NCBI GenBank assembly: GCA_023213395.1
Contig: CM041465.1
Location: forward strand, 85,133,741-85,197,740
Origin: Cycas panzhihuaensis
Taxonomy: Eukaryota > Cycadophyta
DNA: 64,000 nucleotides
Reading direction: 5' to 3'
The notes beneath the pieces were generated by a model. It was given only the letters and a program-made list of their open reading frames with translations. It did not search any database and was not told where the DNA came from. Made by a program: the position numbers and the translations under genes. Shown here piece after piece: positions 11,930 to 23,224 of this stretch. Position 1 is the first letter of the stretch, and each line of letters starts with the position of its first letter.

Positions 11930-14225
11930 ATGCGACGTTTCTCACGTCGCTTGCGAGGTCCGCCGCTGTTGTTAGAAGACCAATTACCTCGTTCCCTTCC
12001 ATCGTCAAACCCCGATTCGATAATGGAAGGTTACCTGTCCAATTGGGCTTACCATACCATGACTTCAGGAACTCAAGAGTTCCCCTTATCTGTCCTGGAA
12101 TTCGCCCATGGGGGCGATGATTCCATCTACTATCTAGATGACCAGTTTCACCCTGTTGACTTTCATCCTTCCGCTCATGCAGCGGAAGATTCAGCTCCTC
12201 ACGAGACTCACCATCCTACTGGTGAGCCTTATGAGGAGCGTCCTGAGGGATCCCCGACTTTCGAGATCCCTTCGACTTTGTATGGCTACGAGGATATCCC
12301 TCCCTCCGATGTAGTTGAAGTGCTCAGCGAGTACTTCCGAACAACTCGCCGCCAGCCGCATCCTAGGTGGTTTGAAGAAATGTTGCACAATGTAGCATCT
12401 TCTTCATCCATGCCTGTGCCTCATACAACGAATGATGTTTCTGCCCGTGCACACTCATCCTATGCCGTGTCTACCCTGGCTCCCAGGGCAAGCGTTGCGC
12501 CGCCTGCTTCTAACCGTGGTCCTACTTCTTCAGGACCCGTTCATGGCATGTCCTTTCCCCAACTTGGGGTTAGCATGCCGTTTCCAAGTCAAACGAATGC
12601 GCCGCCTTCGAATGTGGCGCATGCGTTCCCTAGTAGGCCTCGAGGCCCTACTAGTGTTGCTGCCATCAACTATGTAGGGTCCACTCCTACATACATTCAA
12701 AACCCCGCCGGTGGTCCTTCCCTTTACGTGGCCCCAGGTTACACGTCTCAACCTTGGGGGCAAGGTAGGGGAAACCATCTTCCTACTTATGGGGTGGACC
12801 CGTTGCACCTATATGGAGTTGCGCCACCTATGGGTGGCCCATATGGGCAAAACCCAGTCCCTCACCCTTCGTTCCTGCCATCTAGTGCGACTCCTGTTGC
12901 CGTGTCTTCGCAAGGGAACTTACCTCCCTTCCAAGGCGTTTACCCGTAACCCCCTTTCCAACAATAGGCGTTTCCCCAAGGAGGGATGGGTTTACCCCCC
13001 CCATCCATTCCTTTACCGGTTGTCGATCCGTTAGCCCATGTGAGGACACGTCCTTTCATGGACTATAGGTCGATGCCATTATCTGTTGAGGTGCTAAGGA
13101 CTAACCTGACACCTCACCCTCCTGAAGTTCCCAAATTTGATGGAACTTCGTCGCAAGACCCAACTGAGCACGTACGTAGTTTCTCTATGGTGTGCATCGA
13201 TTATTGGGCTTACAACCATATTTTGATGAAGCTATTTCCGTGATCTTTGCAGGGCGACGCCCTCAAGTGGTTTTACCGTCTCCCTGCTCATTCGATTTCT
13301 TCGTTCCAGTAATTGGTGAATGAGTTCGTCAACTATTTTGACGTAGCCCGTCCATTTGAAAGCGGAATGAAAGCGCTTCTGTCGCTTAAACAAGGTTACG
13401 ACGAAATGAATCGTGACTTTGTACGACGCTTTCATGATCTCCACTCTACCAAGGCCACGTTGCCTGAAGATTTGAAGCGAGATCTCTTCGTCAATGCACT
13501 TCACCTCGAAGTGCATATGGAAGTCCTTAAGATGGGGGCGACCACATGTGACTCCGTGATTACGAGGTGCTTGGCGTTGGAGGCCATTAAGATCCAAGCT
13601 GGACTCAGGAAACCTCCTAGGCCCTCACAACGCCGTGAGGCGCCTCCCCCAACGAAGGAAACCAAACCTTCGCAACCCGCTAGGCCCACCTCTCATCTGA
13701 TTGAGAGGACCCTAGATCCTCTTACCTCCGCTATTCGCTCATTCGAGCGCACGATAAAGGAGCTTAAACTCCAACCTCCTTCATCACCGACCTCGCATAA
13801 ACCAGTTCAACAGGCTTCTCGTGCGGTGCCCCCCAAAGGGGGTAACATCCAACCTTCTCAAGCAAGGAGGATCGATCCTCCTCTTGAGAAGAGGTGGTGT
13901 TCCATCCACGGGGAGTGTTTCCACGATGATTCGCGTTGTTGGGTGCAGCACCCACGCGACGCCCCGCCGCGCGATTCGTCCCCTAGGTGAGCATCGAGGC
14001 CTAACCTCGATCAACCTGTTCATAGAGACCCGTCCCCCAAACATGGGGAATGCGGTCGTGATATTTAGTAAAGGAACAATCAGAATCAGGATAGATCCCC
14101 CGATTCTCGCCCTTCGCATGGTAGAGGGAAGGGTGTGCGAAGGCCATCTTCCTCTTCGCGCTCCCCTGACCGCCATGCTCCATCACCTTCACAGTCCCGT
14201 AACAAGGGAAATAAGGTGATCCAAA
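11930..14225 (+). pseudogene. gag of element B (nonsense-interrupted)
   Basis: Gag forms the capsid. One frame runs from the ATG at 11930. A 339-codon Ser/Pro-rich N-terminal part ends at TAA 12947-12949. The same frame then carries the gag core (DALKWFYRLPAHSI, FVNALHLEVHMEVLKMG) and a zinc-knuckle-like CSIHGECFHDDSRC near 13898-13939 (C-x2-H-x4-H-x4-C). Stops at 12947, 12965, 13241, 13310, 13988, 14066 and 14069 are mostly one C>T step from Gln or Arg codons. The frame is not shifted. The second codon is CGA, which is TGA in A and C. Confidence 0.88.
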
Positions 14226-15887
14226 TGCTTGAGACCACTCCCCTTTACACGTTGACCCGGTCTCAAGTCACAAAGGAGGGAACAGGTGCCTCCGCGTCCA
14301 CCTCGTAATTCGATCCTCCTTCGGAAGCCGTTCCTCTGGAGATTCCTGCACTTCCCAAGAGCATTCCCGTCTGCCCCGGTAGATTCAACTTTAGGAGAGC
14401 CCTTACCCAACCCATAGGGAGGGGTAAGCCCTTCTCCGTAGTCGAAGAGCTTCTCACTATGGCTGCTGGGATGTCTATCATGGACGTTTTAAGAAGTTGC
14501 CCTGAGCAGCGAACGCTCCTCTTAGAAGCTCTAGGATCGAATGACGTGTCTGTTCATGCCTTGGGCGTAACCCAAAGCTGCGAACCCATCATCTCTTTCG
14601 ATCCTAGAGATCTTCCCGCATCTAGTGGAAGGGAACGCCAATGGAACTTCCCTTTCACCATTACCATAGATACTCCTAATTGCACACTGCGGAGAACCAT
14701 CGTGGACAATGGTTCTTCCGTCAATTCCATGCCCTTGCGCGTTATGCAAGAGCTTAGCATTTCTGCCTTGGAACCCGTTCCATGGCGTTGTCAGGGTTAT
14801 GACGGTAGTGAGAAGACTCTCTTAGGATCTGTCTCGATACCCCTTACTCTTGAGGATAAGACCGTCGTTACTGACATCGTCATCCTTGATGTTGACGTTG
14901 ATTACAACTTGCTTTTGGGTCGACCATGGCTTGACCAAATGGGAGCCGTGTGTTCCACCCGTTGAGGGCAACTTAAATTTATCCATAACGGGCAAATGAA
15001 AGTTGTCTCCCGCGAGCGATCGCTTGCTAAACAAGCTAGGCCTTCTGCTCAGGCAAGCCATGGCCATACGAAGGGAAACAAACGTCCTTCCGACTATGTC
15101 TCAGCTTGATCCATTAGAATCCCCAATTCCTCTTACCGTGAAGAAGATCCCATATCTTCTTCTCCTAATTTGATGCATTTCGCCCCCATTGGTGTTAAGA
15201 GCTATGGGTACCTCGGTATGTTTGACGATGATGGGTCCCATAGCGAGGATGAGGATCGTCCTCACCCAGTTTCATTCCTCCACACTAGTACGGGGCATCC
15301 TCCTAGTCCTAGGTTCCCTCCTAGGGCCCCTTTTGTTGTAGAGCTTGGTCATTTTCACATGTCACATGACATTGCACATGTCGATCATCATGCTCCTAGA
15401 TCTTCTGTCCCATCACCTCCAGTAGGTGATGATGTTGAGAGTTTCCCTCTTGGCTTTTATGAGGGACCTCTCCTTGACTCTCCTTCAGAGTCTCCTAGGG
15501 ATGATGGGCAGCTTTCAGGCCATACCGGTCCTATCGCTCCCACGTTATCCTGCGCCTCGTCCATTCGAAGTCAGGTCATCCATGGGGTGGACTACTTCGA
15601 AGATGATGAGGCACATCGAGCACTTAGCAGGTTCCATGCCCAGTTTACCTCCTGGTCACCACAAGCTTGGCCACCAGAAGGTCTTAGCGATTGGGTCCAC
15701 ATTAGCCGACCGAATCCCTTCTTCTATTTCCTCTCTTCTGGTCGATCTTGCCCCCCTCCATTTCGAGGAGGGGAATGCTATGTGCATGGGGGCAACTCAG
15801 GACATAGTCCTTGCCCTAGATAAGGTCATCAAGGTAGGAGCAGAATATACTCCTGATGAAGTGAGAGAATACTCCCTCCTGTTCTAG
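14226..15887 (+). pseudogene. protease and linker of element B
   Basis: Continues the gag frame. The retropepsin-like region at about 14459-14965 has TIVDNGSSVNSMP as active site (DNGSS in place of the common DTGS/DSGA) near 14702-14719, and YNLLLGRPWLD near 14905-14937, a block typical of Tat proteases. It matures the polyprotein. TAA at 14306 and TGA at 14963-14965 (TGG in A) and 15107-15109 interrupt it. A 1-2 nt change near 15610 moves the linker to another frame, which ends at TAG 15885-15887; that TAG is shared by A and C. Confidence 0.85.
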
Positions 15888-16665
15888 GAATTCTGCGATG
15901 TATTTGCATGGGACTACTCAAATATGAAGGGCATTGACCCCTCCATCATCACGCATAACCTTACGACCTTTCCTAACGCTCACCCAAGCGTCAAGCGGCG
16001 CCCTTCACCCGAAGCTTTCAGCTACCGTTAAGATGGAGGTTGAGAAGCTTCTAGATGCGGGACTCATTTCTTCCATCGATTACCCTAAGTGGGTATCGAA
16101 TATCGTTCTCGTTACTAAGAAGAATGGGACCATTCGTATTTGTGTTGACTTTCGTGACATAAACAATGCTTGTCCTAAGGAGAACTTTCCTCTTCCCTCA
16201 ATTGATCAAATAATCGATCGTACGACTGGATTCAAAGTTATGTCCTTGATGGACGGCTTCTCCGGCTATAACTAGATTCAGATTTCTCCTGAAGACTGCC
16301 ATAAGATGGCCTTCACTATACCATGGGGTACTTTTGCCTACAAGGCAATGCCCTTTGGTCTTAAGAATGTAGGGGCTACATATCAAAGAGCCATGCATTT
16401 TATCTTTCACGACCTCATCAACAATACGTTGGAGGTCTTCATGGATGATATGATGGGCCTTTCTCATGCTAGGGCCCATCATCCCTCTGACTTGCGTGCC
16501 ATCTTCACAAGATGCCGCAAGTATCACGTTAGTCTAAACCCGCTGAAATGCGTGCTTGCCGTCACCTCAGGCAAACTCTTGGGTTTCCTCATATCCCAGT
16601 AAGGAATCCAAATCGATTCGGAAAAAGTCAAGGCAATCCTTGACATGCCGCCGCCTAGGACCCAA
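15888..16665 (+). pseudogene. reverse transcriptase of element B
   Basis: Copies the genomic RNA. After the shared TAG the frame reads EFCDVFAWDYSNMKGIDPSI, a block normally found at the RT start of Tat elements. It is then broken by a frameshift between about 15930 and 16020. From there: MEVEKLLDAGLISSID, DINNACPKENFPLP, LMDGFSGYN.IQ (TAG 16273-16275), WGTFAYKAMPFGLKN and FMDD at 16438-16449. The catalytic Asp triad is retained. TAA 16600-16602 interrupts the thumb. Confidence 0.92.
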
Positions 16666-17205
16666 TGACAAATTAAGTCGTTTCTAGGCAGACTTAGTTT
16701 TCTGAGGTGTTTCTTGGAAAATTTCGCCATAAACGCCAAGCCTCTTACGAACCTATTGAAGAAAGGAGCCCCTTTTGTTTGGTCAGACAAGACCCAAAAG
16801 GCCTTCATAGGACTCAAGGAAGCTCTCGTTCCCCCCCCTACACTGCCATCTCCTCGCTTTGATAGGCCCTTCATCCTATACACCTCAGCAACCGACAAAT
16901 CCCTAGGTGCAATGCTCACACAGGAGGACGATTCAAGAACCAAGAGGGCTATTTATTTCATCAGCCACACTCTCATTGCTGCTGAATTAAACTATCCCCC
17001 CGTTGAAAAGGAATGCCTCTCCTTGGTCCATGCGACCAAGAAGTTTAGGCATTACTTGCTTGGCAATACAACCAAGGTGATCATTCAATCCGATCCATTG
17101 CGATACTTACTTACTCGTTCGAATTTGACAGGTAGGGCGGGTCGTTGGGCCGTCCTACTTCAAGAGTTTGACTTGCAAGTCATTAACAGGAAGTAGAAGA
17201 AGGGA
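16666..17205 (+). pseudogene. pol RNase H of element B (degenerate)
   Basis: Begins at TGA 16666-16668 in RTQ.QIKSFLGRL, a stop shared by A and C. It continues through FDRPFILYTSATDKSLGAML, KECLSLVHATKKFRHYLLG and GRWAVLLQEFDL. The usual LETDAS aspartate is absent (YTSATDKS). This fits the known pattern in which Tat pol RNase H has decayed and a second, archaeal-like RNase H is carried elsewhere (here 22429-22850). TAG 17194-17196 ends the block; A has TTA and C has TCA there. Confidence 0.88.
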
Positions 17206-18582
17206 ATGATAGTAGCAGAGCAATTAGCTGATGCTGCCATTCCCAACGCGAGTGGCGTTCCTGTTGACGACTCTTTCCCGGACGAGTTTATCATGACTAT
17301 CCATGATGCTTCTCCTCACCCACTCGCCGACAGTAAGTGGTATGGTGAGATTGTGCGATATCTGACTCAGCAAGAATATCACCCTGAAGCCAGTAACAAG
17401 GTTAGGTCACATATCCGCACCACTGCTAGGCAACACTTCCTCATGGATGAAGTGTTGTACAAGAGATCCTTCGATGGGATCCTGCTTCGTTGTGTCGCTC
17501 CTGACGAAGCGGACCAAATACTCTGTGAATGCCACCATGGCATTTGTGGGGGCCACTTTGGAGGCTAATCCATGGCCCAAAGGATCCTCCACATGGGTTA
17601 TTACTGGCTGTCTTTGTTCAAGGATGCCCACGCTTGTGCCCTTAGATGTCGGCGATGTCAGGAGCACGCCAATGTCTCTCACATACCTTCCGAGGTGTTG
17701 CACCCTATCGTGTCTCCGTGGCCCTTTTCTCAATGGGGATTAGACCTCATTGGGGCTATATCACCGCCATCTTCTACACAACATAAATATATCTTAACTG
17801 CTACCGAATACTTCACTAAATGGGCAGAGGTAATCCCCATGTCCACTACCCCTGGCAAGATGATAGCCACCTTCGTCTACCAGCATATTATCTGTCGTTT
17901 CGGGATTCCAGATGTCCTAATTACAGATAATGGAACTTCCTTCTATAATAAGGAAATGGACAAATTGTGCGAGAAATTCAAGATCTCGCATAAGACATCA
18001 TCCCCTTATTACCCCCAAGCAAACGGGCAAGTTGAATCTTTCAACAAAACGCTCATCAGTATTTTGAAGAAAACCATTGCCCAGTCTCAAAGAGACTTGC
18101 ACATCCAACTCCCTTCCACCCTGTGGGCTTATTGCACTTCCATCCACACAGCTACCGGAATGACCCCATTCTCGTTAGTTTACGGAATCGAGGTGATACT
18201 CCCACTGGAAGTGGAGATCCCCTCTCTTCGGGTTTCCCTTCGAGGCCTCATTGACAAGGAGTCTATTCGCCAGGCTCGCTTCCTAGACCTCGAAGCCCTG
18301 GATGAGAGGCGCTTAACGACTTACCAAGCAAACCTCGCTTCAAAAGCTCATTTGCAAAGGACACACGACAGACGTCTTCGTACTCGTCCTTTGTGCCCTA
18401 GGGACCATGTCCTCAAATTGGAGTACCTTTACGATCGCTTGGCCAAATTCGGGCCCAAATGGATAGGCCCCTTCGTCATTCTTGAAAGCCTCGATAACAA
18501 CGCATACAGGACCGCCACCTTAGATGGTTTAGAATTTGAGAAAGCGGTCAACAGAAAAATTCTTAAGAAGTTTTACGCGTGA
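17206..18582 (+). pseudogene. integrase of element B (nearly intact)
   Basis: Integrates the cDNA. The HHCC zinc domain (HHGICGGHFGG ... CRRCQEH) is followed by the DDE core: Asp in GLDLIGA, Asp in LITDNGTSF, and Glu in GQVESFNKTL, all present. The C-terminus has RDHVLKLEYLYDRL, KWIGPFVI and a complete end, EKAVNRKILKKFYA, before TGA 18580-18582. The only in-frame stop is TAA 17566-17568, in the zinc domain (CAA in C). From 17572 the frame is open for 336 codons. This is the best preserved coding part in the window. Confidence 0.93.
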
Positions 18583-19270
18583 TTTTTCCACTCTTTTCTC
18601 CGCCATGCTCTGAAATGAGCCTAAACTACCATTCTAAATTGTTCCCATTCCTCCCAACCACGGGTAGGATGGCAATTTAAGATGGATTTTTGCTTCTTCT
18701 TCTAGTTCCTCTAGCGGAACCCGCATTCTCGTGTGCTCTTGGGAACCTTTGTCCTCCTATTTGGGCATCCCCCGACTAAGACGACGCTGTGGAGTATCGT
18801 CACTCCCCTCTCCTGCCTGTTGTTTCCTTCGCATATTCCGCTATGCTCCTCCATGGACGTGCATGTCACTCTATTTCTAACCTCACACCTCTCGATCACC
18901 TCTACTTACGGTGGACATGTGTGCTCCTGTTAGACATATAGCCATACATGGAAGGAAACACATGCATTTTACAACAAAAACTTACAACAAAACATATTTA
19001 CATATTTACATATTTACATTTACAACATACAAAATATTCATTTACAAAGTAAATCATACATGCTATCTCTATCATACATGATACACACCATTTCATGCCA
19101 AAATGGGGTTCCAATTACCCCGTATATATATATATATATATACCGAAAATGTCATGGTACATCATGTATGTGGGAAGCCGGGATCCTTGCAGGGGGGTAC
19201 AATCATGTGAGCCTACATATGACCCCCTGGAGGCCTGCACTTTCTCGTTAAAACCATATGTACATCTCAT
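18583..19270. other. non-coding stretch between integrase and the antisense gene, element B
   Basis: No gene seen on either strand. It contains A/T-rich runs and a (TA)n microsatellite at about 19123-19144. The same microsatellite stands in the equivalent place in C (about 51143-51162). It would be the 3' flank of both the sense pol frame and the antisense gene. Confidence 0.6.
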
Positions 19271-21356
19271 CTACTGCTGCTGTCCCGATCCTGGGGTGCC
19301 ATCCCCCGGTCTGTGTGATCTCTCTCTTGGGGACCACATCCCTCTGAGGCTCCACCTGGGCCTCTGCGAGCTGCCTGCCTCGCTCCCCTCATCCTGAGGC
19401 TATCTCGGGGTCATAGTCGCTGTATGTGTATGGGTCTGGCTCCTACTTGACCTTGAGACCATCTGCGCTACTAGATGATCGTATCGAGTCTAGATACGAT
19501 CCCTCACTCCCCAGAGTCCCTCCTCCATAGCCCTGAACTTCTCCTCTATCACCTTGAGGCACTCCTCTAGTACTGCTAGGTGGATGCTGCTCCCCGCATC
19601 TCCTCCTAGTCCGCTCCGAGCCTCTAAGGCCTGGACTCATCCGCGCAGCTTATCCCGCTCACCCCTGGCCGCATCGAGCTCTCGCTGCAGCTATCCCCAG
19701 AATGCCATATGCTCCTGGGTCTCTGCAGCCCAGATGTCTCTCACCCTCACCAGTGGGGCGAATGCCTGCATGTGGGCTTCTACTGATCTGGGTGCATCCT
19801 CACTTTGGATGGGTGGTTGCCCCTCACGTAGACACGAGGGAACATCTCCCTCACCATGGCTTCCACCCGCCTTCTGACCTCTGCTACTCTCACAATGCAA
19901 CATGCCGTGTCGGTGTATATCCTCACCGCATACCATAATGAAATGAAATCAAAGATCATCTAGATGTCAAATGACTAAGGAAGCAGATTAGGTCTCACTC
20001 GACGCGGCCATGACTCCTGCTGGGCGACATCCTGCCTCCTGCCCTCCGCCCAAGTGTACCTCGTCCCTCGTGTACATCCTCTGCCTCTACCTCGCCCCTA
20101 GCAGGGACTGGCTCGACCCTCGCCTCTCCAGATCTCCTCACGATTCGTAGTCTGCGACCCCTAGTCTTAGGCATCCTGCTTGCCTCGGCAGCTCCTGATG
20201 GGCCTGCCCCTCCTTCGGCAGTCCTGGATGGTCCTACTGCCCCTCTTGTTGACTGTGATGGACCTGCCTCTCCTACAGGTCGTGATGGGCCAGCCCCATC
20301 TCCCCCGTCATCACCGTCATCGTCGTCGTCGTCGTCGCTCTCATCGTCGTCATCATCGTCGATGGGCGCTCCTTCTCTGCCCACTCCATCGTCACTCTCC
20401 CACCTCACTGCTCTGTAAGGCTCTGCTGTGTAGTCTGTCAGAGTGAGGAGGTCGAGTGATGTCGCATCGACCGACCGACGGACATGGGCCTGATCCTCTG
20501 TCCCCTGAGTCAGATTCGCCATCTGTGGACCATCGAGGCCCACTCTGATATGGGGAATGGTCCCCCTGCTGGTGCCACTGCCGTAAAATGATAAAAAAAC
20601 CAGCACTGCAACACCGTGTTGTAAGAAAACCCTCCTCTGCCGGGTCTCCGGATGGTATCTAGCTGGGCGACGAGGTTCGCCGCAACTAGAGTGGCCCAAT
20701 CCATCCTCTCGCCGACCTCGCACCAGCGCGCTGCGTCCACCCAACCCTCCGGGGATCTCCCTATAGTTCTATTTATGGGAAATCTGGAATAGAATGCATA
20801 GTAGTATCAACTTCCTTGCCCGAGGAATCCTAGACATGAGCATAGTCTAGAGGGGTGCTCCCCTCCGATTCCACCTATCAGTCCCTATGAGGAACTAGAC
20901 CGCCTCCCTGTAGGCCGCCGATCTTGGCGGCTCCCACCACCGGCCTCCCTGTCGCTGGTACCCCCAAGATCCGTCTGATATCTCCTGGGGTGATCGTGAC
21001 ATCGCCTATCTGAGGCAAGTGAAATACATGCCTCCTCCTGTCCTAGTACGACATGATGTCAACCAGAAGCCTCTAGTCTGATGTGAATTGGGGGGTCTTG
21101 AGGGCCTTGTATAGGCCACACCTCTTCAGAGTCGTCTTGTCCTCTTGGGACGCCATCTCCAAGTAGCTCAGTATCGGCATACCGACATTTTCACAGTTAT
21201 CCATCGCGATAACTGCCTGTAATCATCAAAAGTCAGTCAAGGTCAGCCTCCTAGCAGTCATCTAGGCTCCTAGCTAGCTTTCAAATTTTTCCTTTCTGTT
21301 TTTGGGGGTTGTTTAGCCCCGTTTCTGGTTTTTTCTAGTTTTCTGCATGCGTACTG

Positions 21357-21388
21357 CTCCAAATTTAGCGGTACCGCTAAATTTGGAG
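21357..21388. promoter_or_regulatory. perfect 32-bp palindrome inside intron 1 of the B antisense gene
   Basis: Two 16-nt arms (left arm CTCCAAATTTAGCGGT) meet with no spacer at a GGTACC centre. It is the same core as the LTR modules. It lies within intron 1 of the antisense gene and could form a cruciform or an RNA hairpin. Confidence 0.8.
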
Positions 21389-21424
21389 TGGGTCCCGCGG
21401 CGATCGCTACCCCCAGCGATCTCG

Positions 21425-21456
21425 CGGCCAAGATCGTGGTGTCACGATCTTGGCCG
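21425..21456. other. second hairpin in intron 1, element B
   Basis: Arms CGGCCAAGATCGTG and CACGATCTTGGCCG around a 4-nt loop: a perfect 14-bp stem only 36 bp after the palindrome. The equivalent place in C keeps only short fragments of it. Confidence 0.7.
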
Positions 21457-21892
21457 TGGTATGAACGGCAAGCCCCCTAAAAAGGGGGGTTTCGGCATAG
21501 AAAATCCAAAAAATTTTGTAGTGGACCCCTGTGGGGCCCACCGGGACCAGGGCTGCCTAATGCCTGGGTCCTCGCCTCTTTCTGGGTCCAATTCAGACTC
21601 TGAGAGGTATCCAATTGCCCATAAGGGGCATAAAAAAGCATAAAAAAATCAATTAAAAAGCATTAAACTTTGAACTTTGAAATGGCAAGGGTTTCGTGAG
21701 ATCCACTCACTGGATCTGGCCTGACCATCGCCATCTCATCTCGCTGGTCATAACAGTTGTCGCTATGCTTGGATTCGACAGTTGGATCGTCTCCTGCATG
21801 CCTCCAATGTCAGGTAGCGCTCTGTGTCGTAAGGAAAAGGCTCTGGTTTCGTATGAGAGCTGGTGAAAATGAATCCGATTTTCATTCATTTT

Positions 21893-21901
21893 CCTTATAT
21901 A
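21893..21901 (-). promoter_or_regulatory. TATA box for the antisense gene, element B
   Basis: The minus strand reads TATATAAGG, a near-perfect plant TATA box. Its left end in plus coordinates is about 160 nt from the exon 1 ATG. The same motif occurs at the same distance in C. Confidence 0.6.
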
Positions 21902-22428
21902 GCGGGGGGCCCTGATGGGCACTTTTTCTGTTTCTAGCCTCGCGACAGTCGTTGGGACCATCTCGTTGCCCTGATAGCCTTTGCCTTCTAGCCCTGTCGC
22001 CCATTGTGCTCTATGGACGCCCTTTTTGCCTTCTCTTACAAGGGCATTTATAGTGCCTCATTGTCACACTTTGGCTAGGGCCCTTCTGTATTGTTTTGCG
22101 CGCTACTCCTGTGCATGCCCGAGTTTATACTTGTTTGGCTCGTTTCGTCGCCCTGGACTCATTTTTGCAGCCCTTTCTTGCTCCTGGGGTCCCCAAAGGG
22201 AATGCTCCCCCGTCTGGGAGTATGTTTTGCTTCCCAAAGCAACCTTTGGCACTCTAGGGCATATTTTCTCTGCCCACTCTCAGCTAGTGGCCAGATTGCT
22301 TGCTTTCGTTCTCGAGTAACCTCATTGCTAGGTCCTCCTACCCTTCTTGGCCACCTTCTTGCTTGCCATCTGAGTCTTTCTTTTACTTTCATTGCTATTT
22401 GTTTACTACTAGAGCTTAGTATCCAGAC
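21902..22428. other. stretch between the antisense TATA box and the archaeal-like RNase H, element B
   Basis: About 530 bp with no recognised domain in either strand. Short ORFs here show no motif. It may hold a divergent promoter region or a splice acceptor for the downstream RNase H ORF (CAG at 22423-22425 just before the ATG). Confidence 0.5.
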
Positions 22429-22850
22429 ATGTCCCTTCTCATTTTTTTCGATGGCGGAAGTCACGGCAACCCCAGACCTTCCGCTGCTATGTGGATTCTT
22501 CGCAACCCCTCCGAACACAATTTCTTGCATTCCAGGGTCTTTCTTCCCGAGGCTACCAATAATGAAGCTGAGTACATGGCCATTATTGAAGCCCTTACCG
22601 ATGCTCTCTATTTCCATTGCAGGTCCATCATGTTATTTTGTGATTCTCAGGTTGTGGTGTCTCATCTCACCCAGGTCTACTAGGTGCGATGCCCTCACCT
22701 GAGAACCCTCGCGCTCACCGCTGGTCTCTTCTAGCTTGTTTCTCGTCAGTGGATATTCAGCATATCCCTAGGCACCTCAATGCTGAGGCTGACAGCCTCG
22801 TCCACCTCATCCTTGAGCGTCACCTCCCTCTTCTAGATGACCGCCCCTGA
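22429..22850 (+). pseudogene. archaeal-like RNase H (second RNase H) of element B
   Basis: Starts MSLLIFFDGGSHGNP with the first catalytic Asp. EATNNEAEYMAIIEAL carries the Glu, LFCDSQVVVSHL the second Asp, and HIPRHLNAEADSLV the terminal His/Asp block. This is the plant aRNH type that degrades the RNA strand of the hybrid, found in Tat elements alongside a degenerate pol RNase H. A TAG (22681-22683; CAG expected) and a 1-nt deletion near 22725 relative to C interrupt the frame. It sits downstream of integrase as a separate sense ORF. Confidence 0.88.
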
Positions 22851-23213
22851 GGCTTGCCTGGCCAGCCCGTGCCCAAGCCTCCGGTTGCTGTTAGTTAGAT
22901 GTGCTTGCTCTGTTTGCTAGATGCCCTCCTACTTCACATTGTACTTTGGCAACGGGGGCATCCCCTTTTACTTGCTTATTTTAGTTACAGGTCTATGTTT
23001 AGACGACGCGTAGGCAACCCCTACGTTGTCCTTATTTCCATCTCCCTTGTCCACGCGTTCCACCATGACACTCGCCTATGCCCTTGGTCCACATACAGCT
23101 CTTTATTGCTTATATATATATATATATATATATATATCTGCATGTGCTACTCATATCTTTGATTATCAGCATTCGCCGTCACGTTACGCTTCTAAGCAGT
23201 GAGGCTCTGCTGC

Positions 23214-23224
23214 CAAGGGGGCAG
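23214..23224 (+). other. polypurine tract of element B
   Basis: CAAGGGGGCAG directly abuts the 3' LTR start TGTTTCC. It primes plus-strand DNA synthesis. C has the same AAGGGGGCAG. Confidence 0.85.

Larger units (their letters stand above)
19271..21734 (-). pseudogene. antisense spliced gene of element B: plant mobile domain (PMD) protein with coiled-coil tail
   Basis: Three exons on the minus strand. Exon 1 is 21734-21711, ATG plus MAMVRPDP, followed by donor GTGAGTGG. Intron 1 is 21710-21217, with a CTGAC branch-like site and acceptor TTACAG. Exon 2 is 21216-19999, beginning AVIAMDNCENVGMPILSYLE. It carries RRRHVFHLPQIGDVTI, then PGDIRRILGVPATGRPVVG, which is PMD-like. It then has MDWATLVAANLVAQLDTI and a long Asp/Glu run (about 20290-20370). 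Intron 2 is 19998-19881. Exon 3 (19880-19271) is charged and coiled-coil-like and ends CAG-CAG-TAG. Frameshifts and stops show decay in B. PMD proteins of hosts (MAIN/MAIL1 kin) act in gene and transposon silencing; a role here is inference. Confidence 0.72.

Noticed and set aside
14880-16020. An Ogre-type intron between protease and RT
   Set aside because: In C the frame runs straight through this region apart from a TAG and a TAA, with no clear splice pair at that point.
19995-20744. 249-codon single ORF as the whole antisense gene of B
   Set aside because: It begins in a shifted frame. Comparison with C shows it is the C-terminal part of exon 2, joined to a wrong-frame start.
22091-22702. 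203-codon ORF overlapping the archaeal-like RNase H of B
   Set aside because: It is in another frame than the catalytic motifs; the true frame is 22429-22850.
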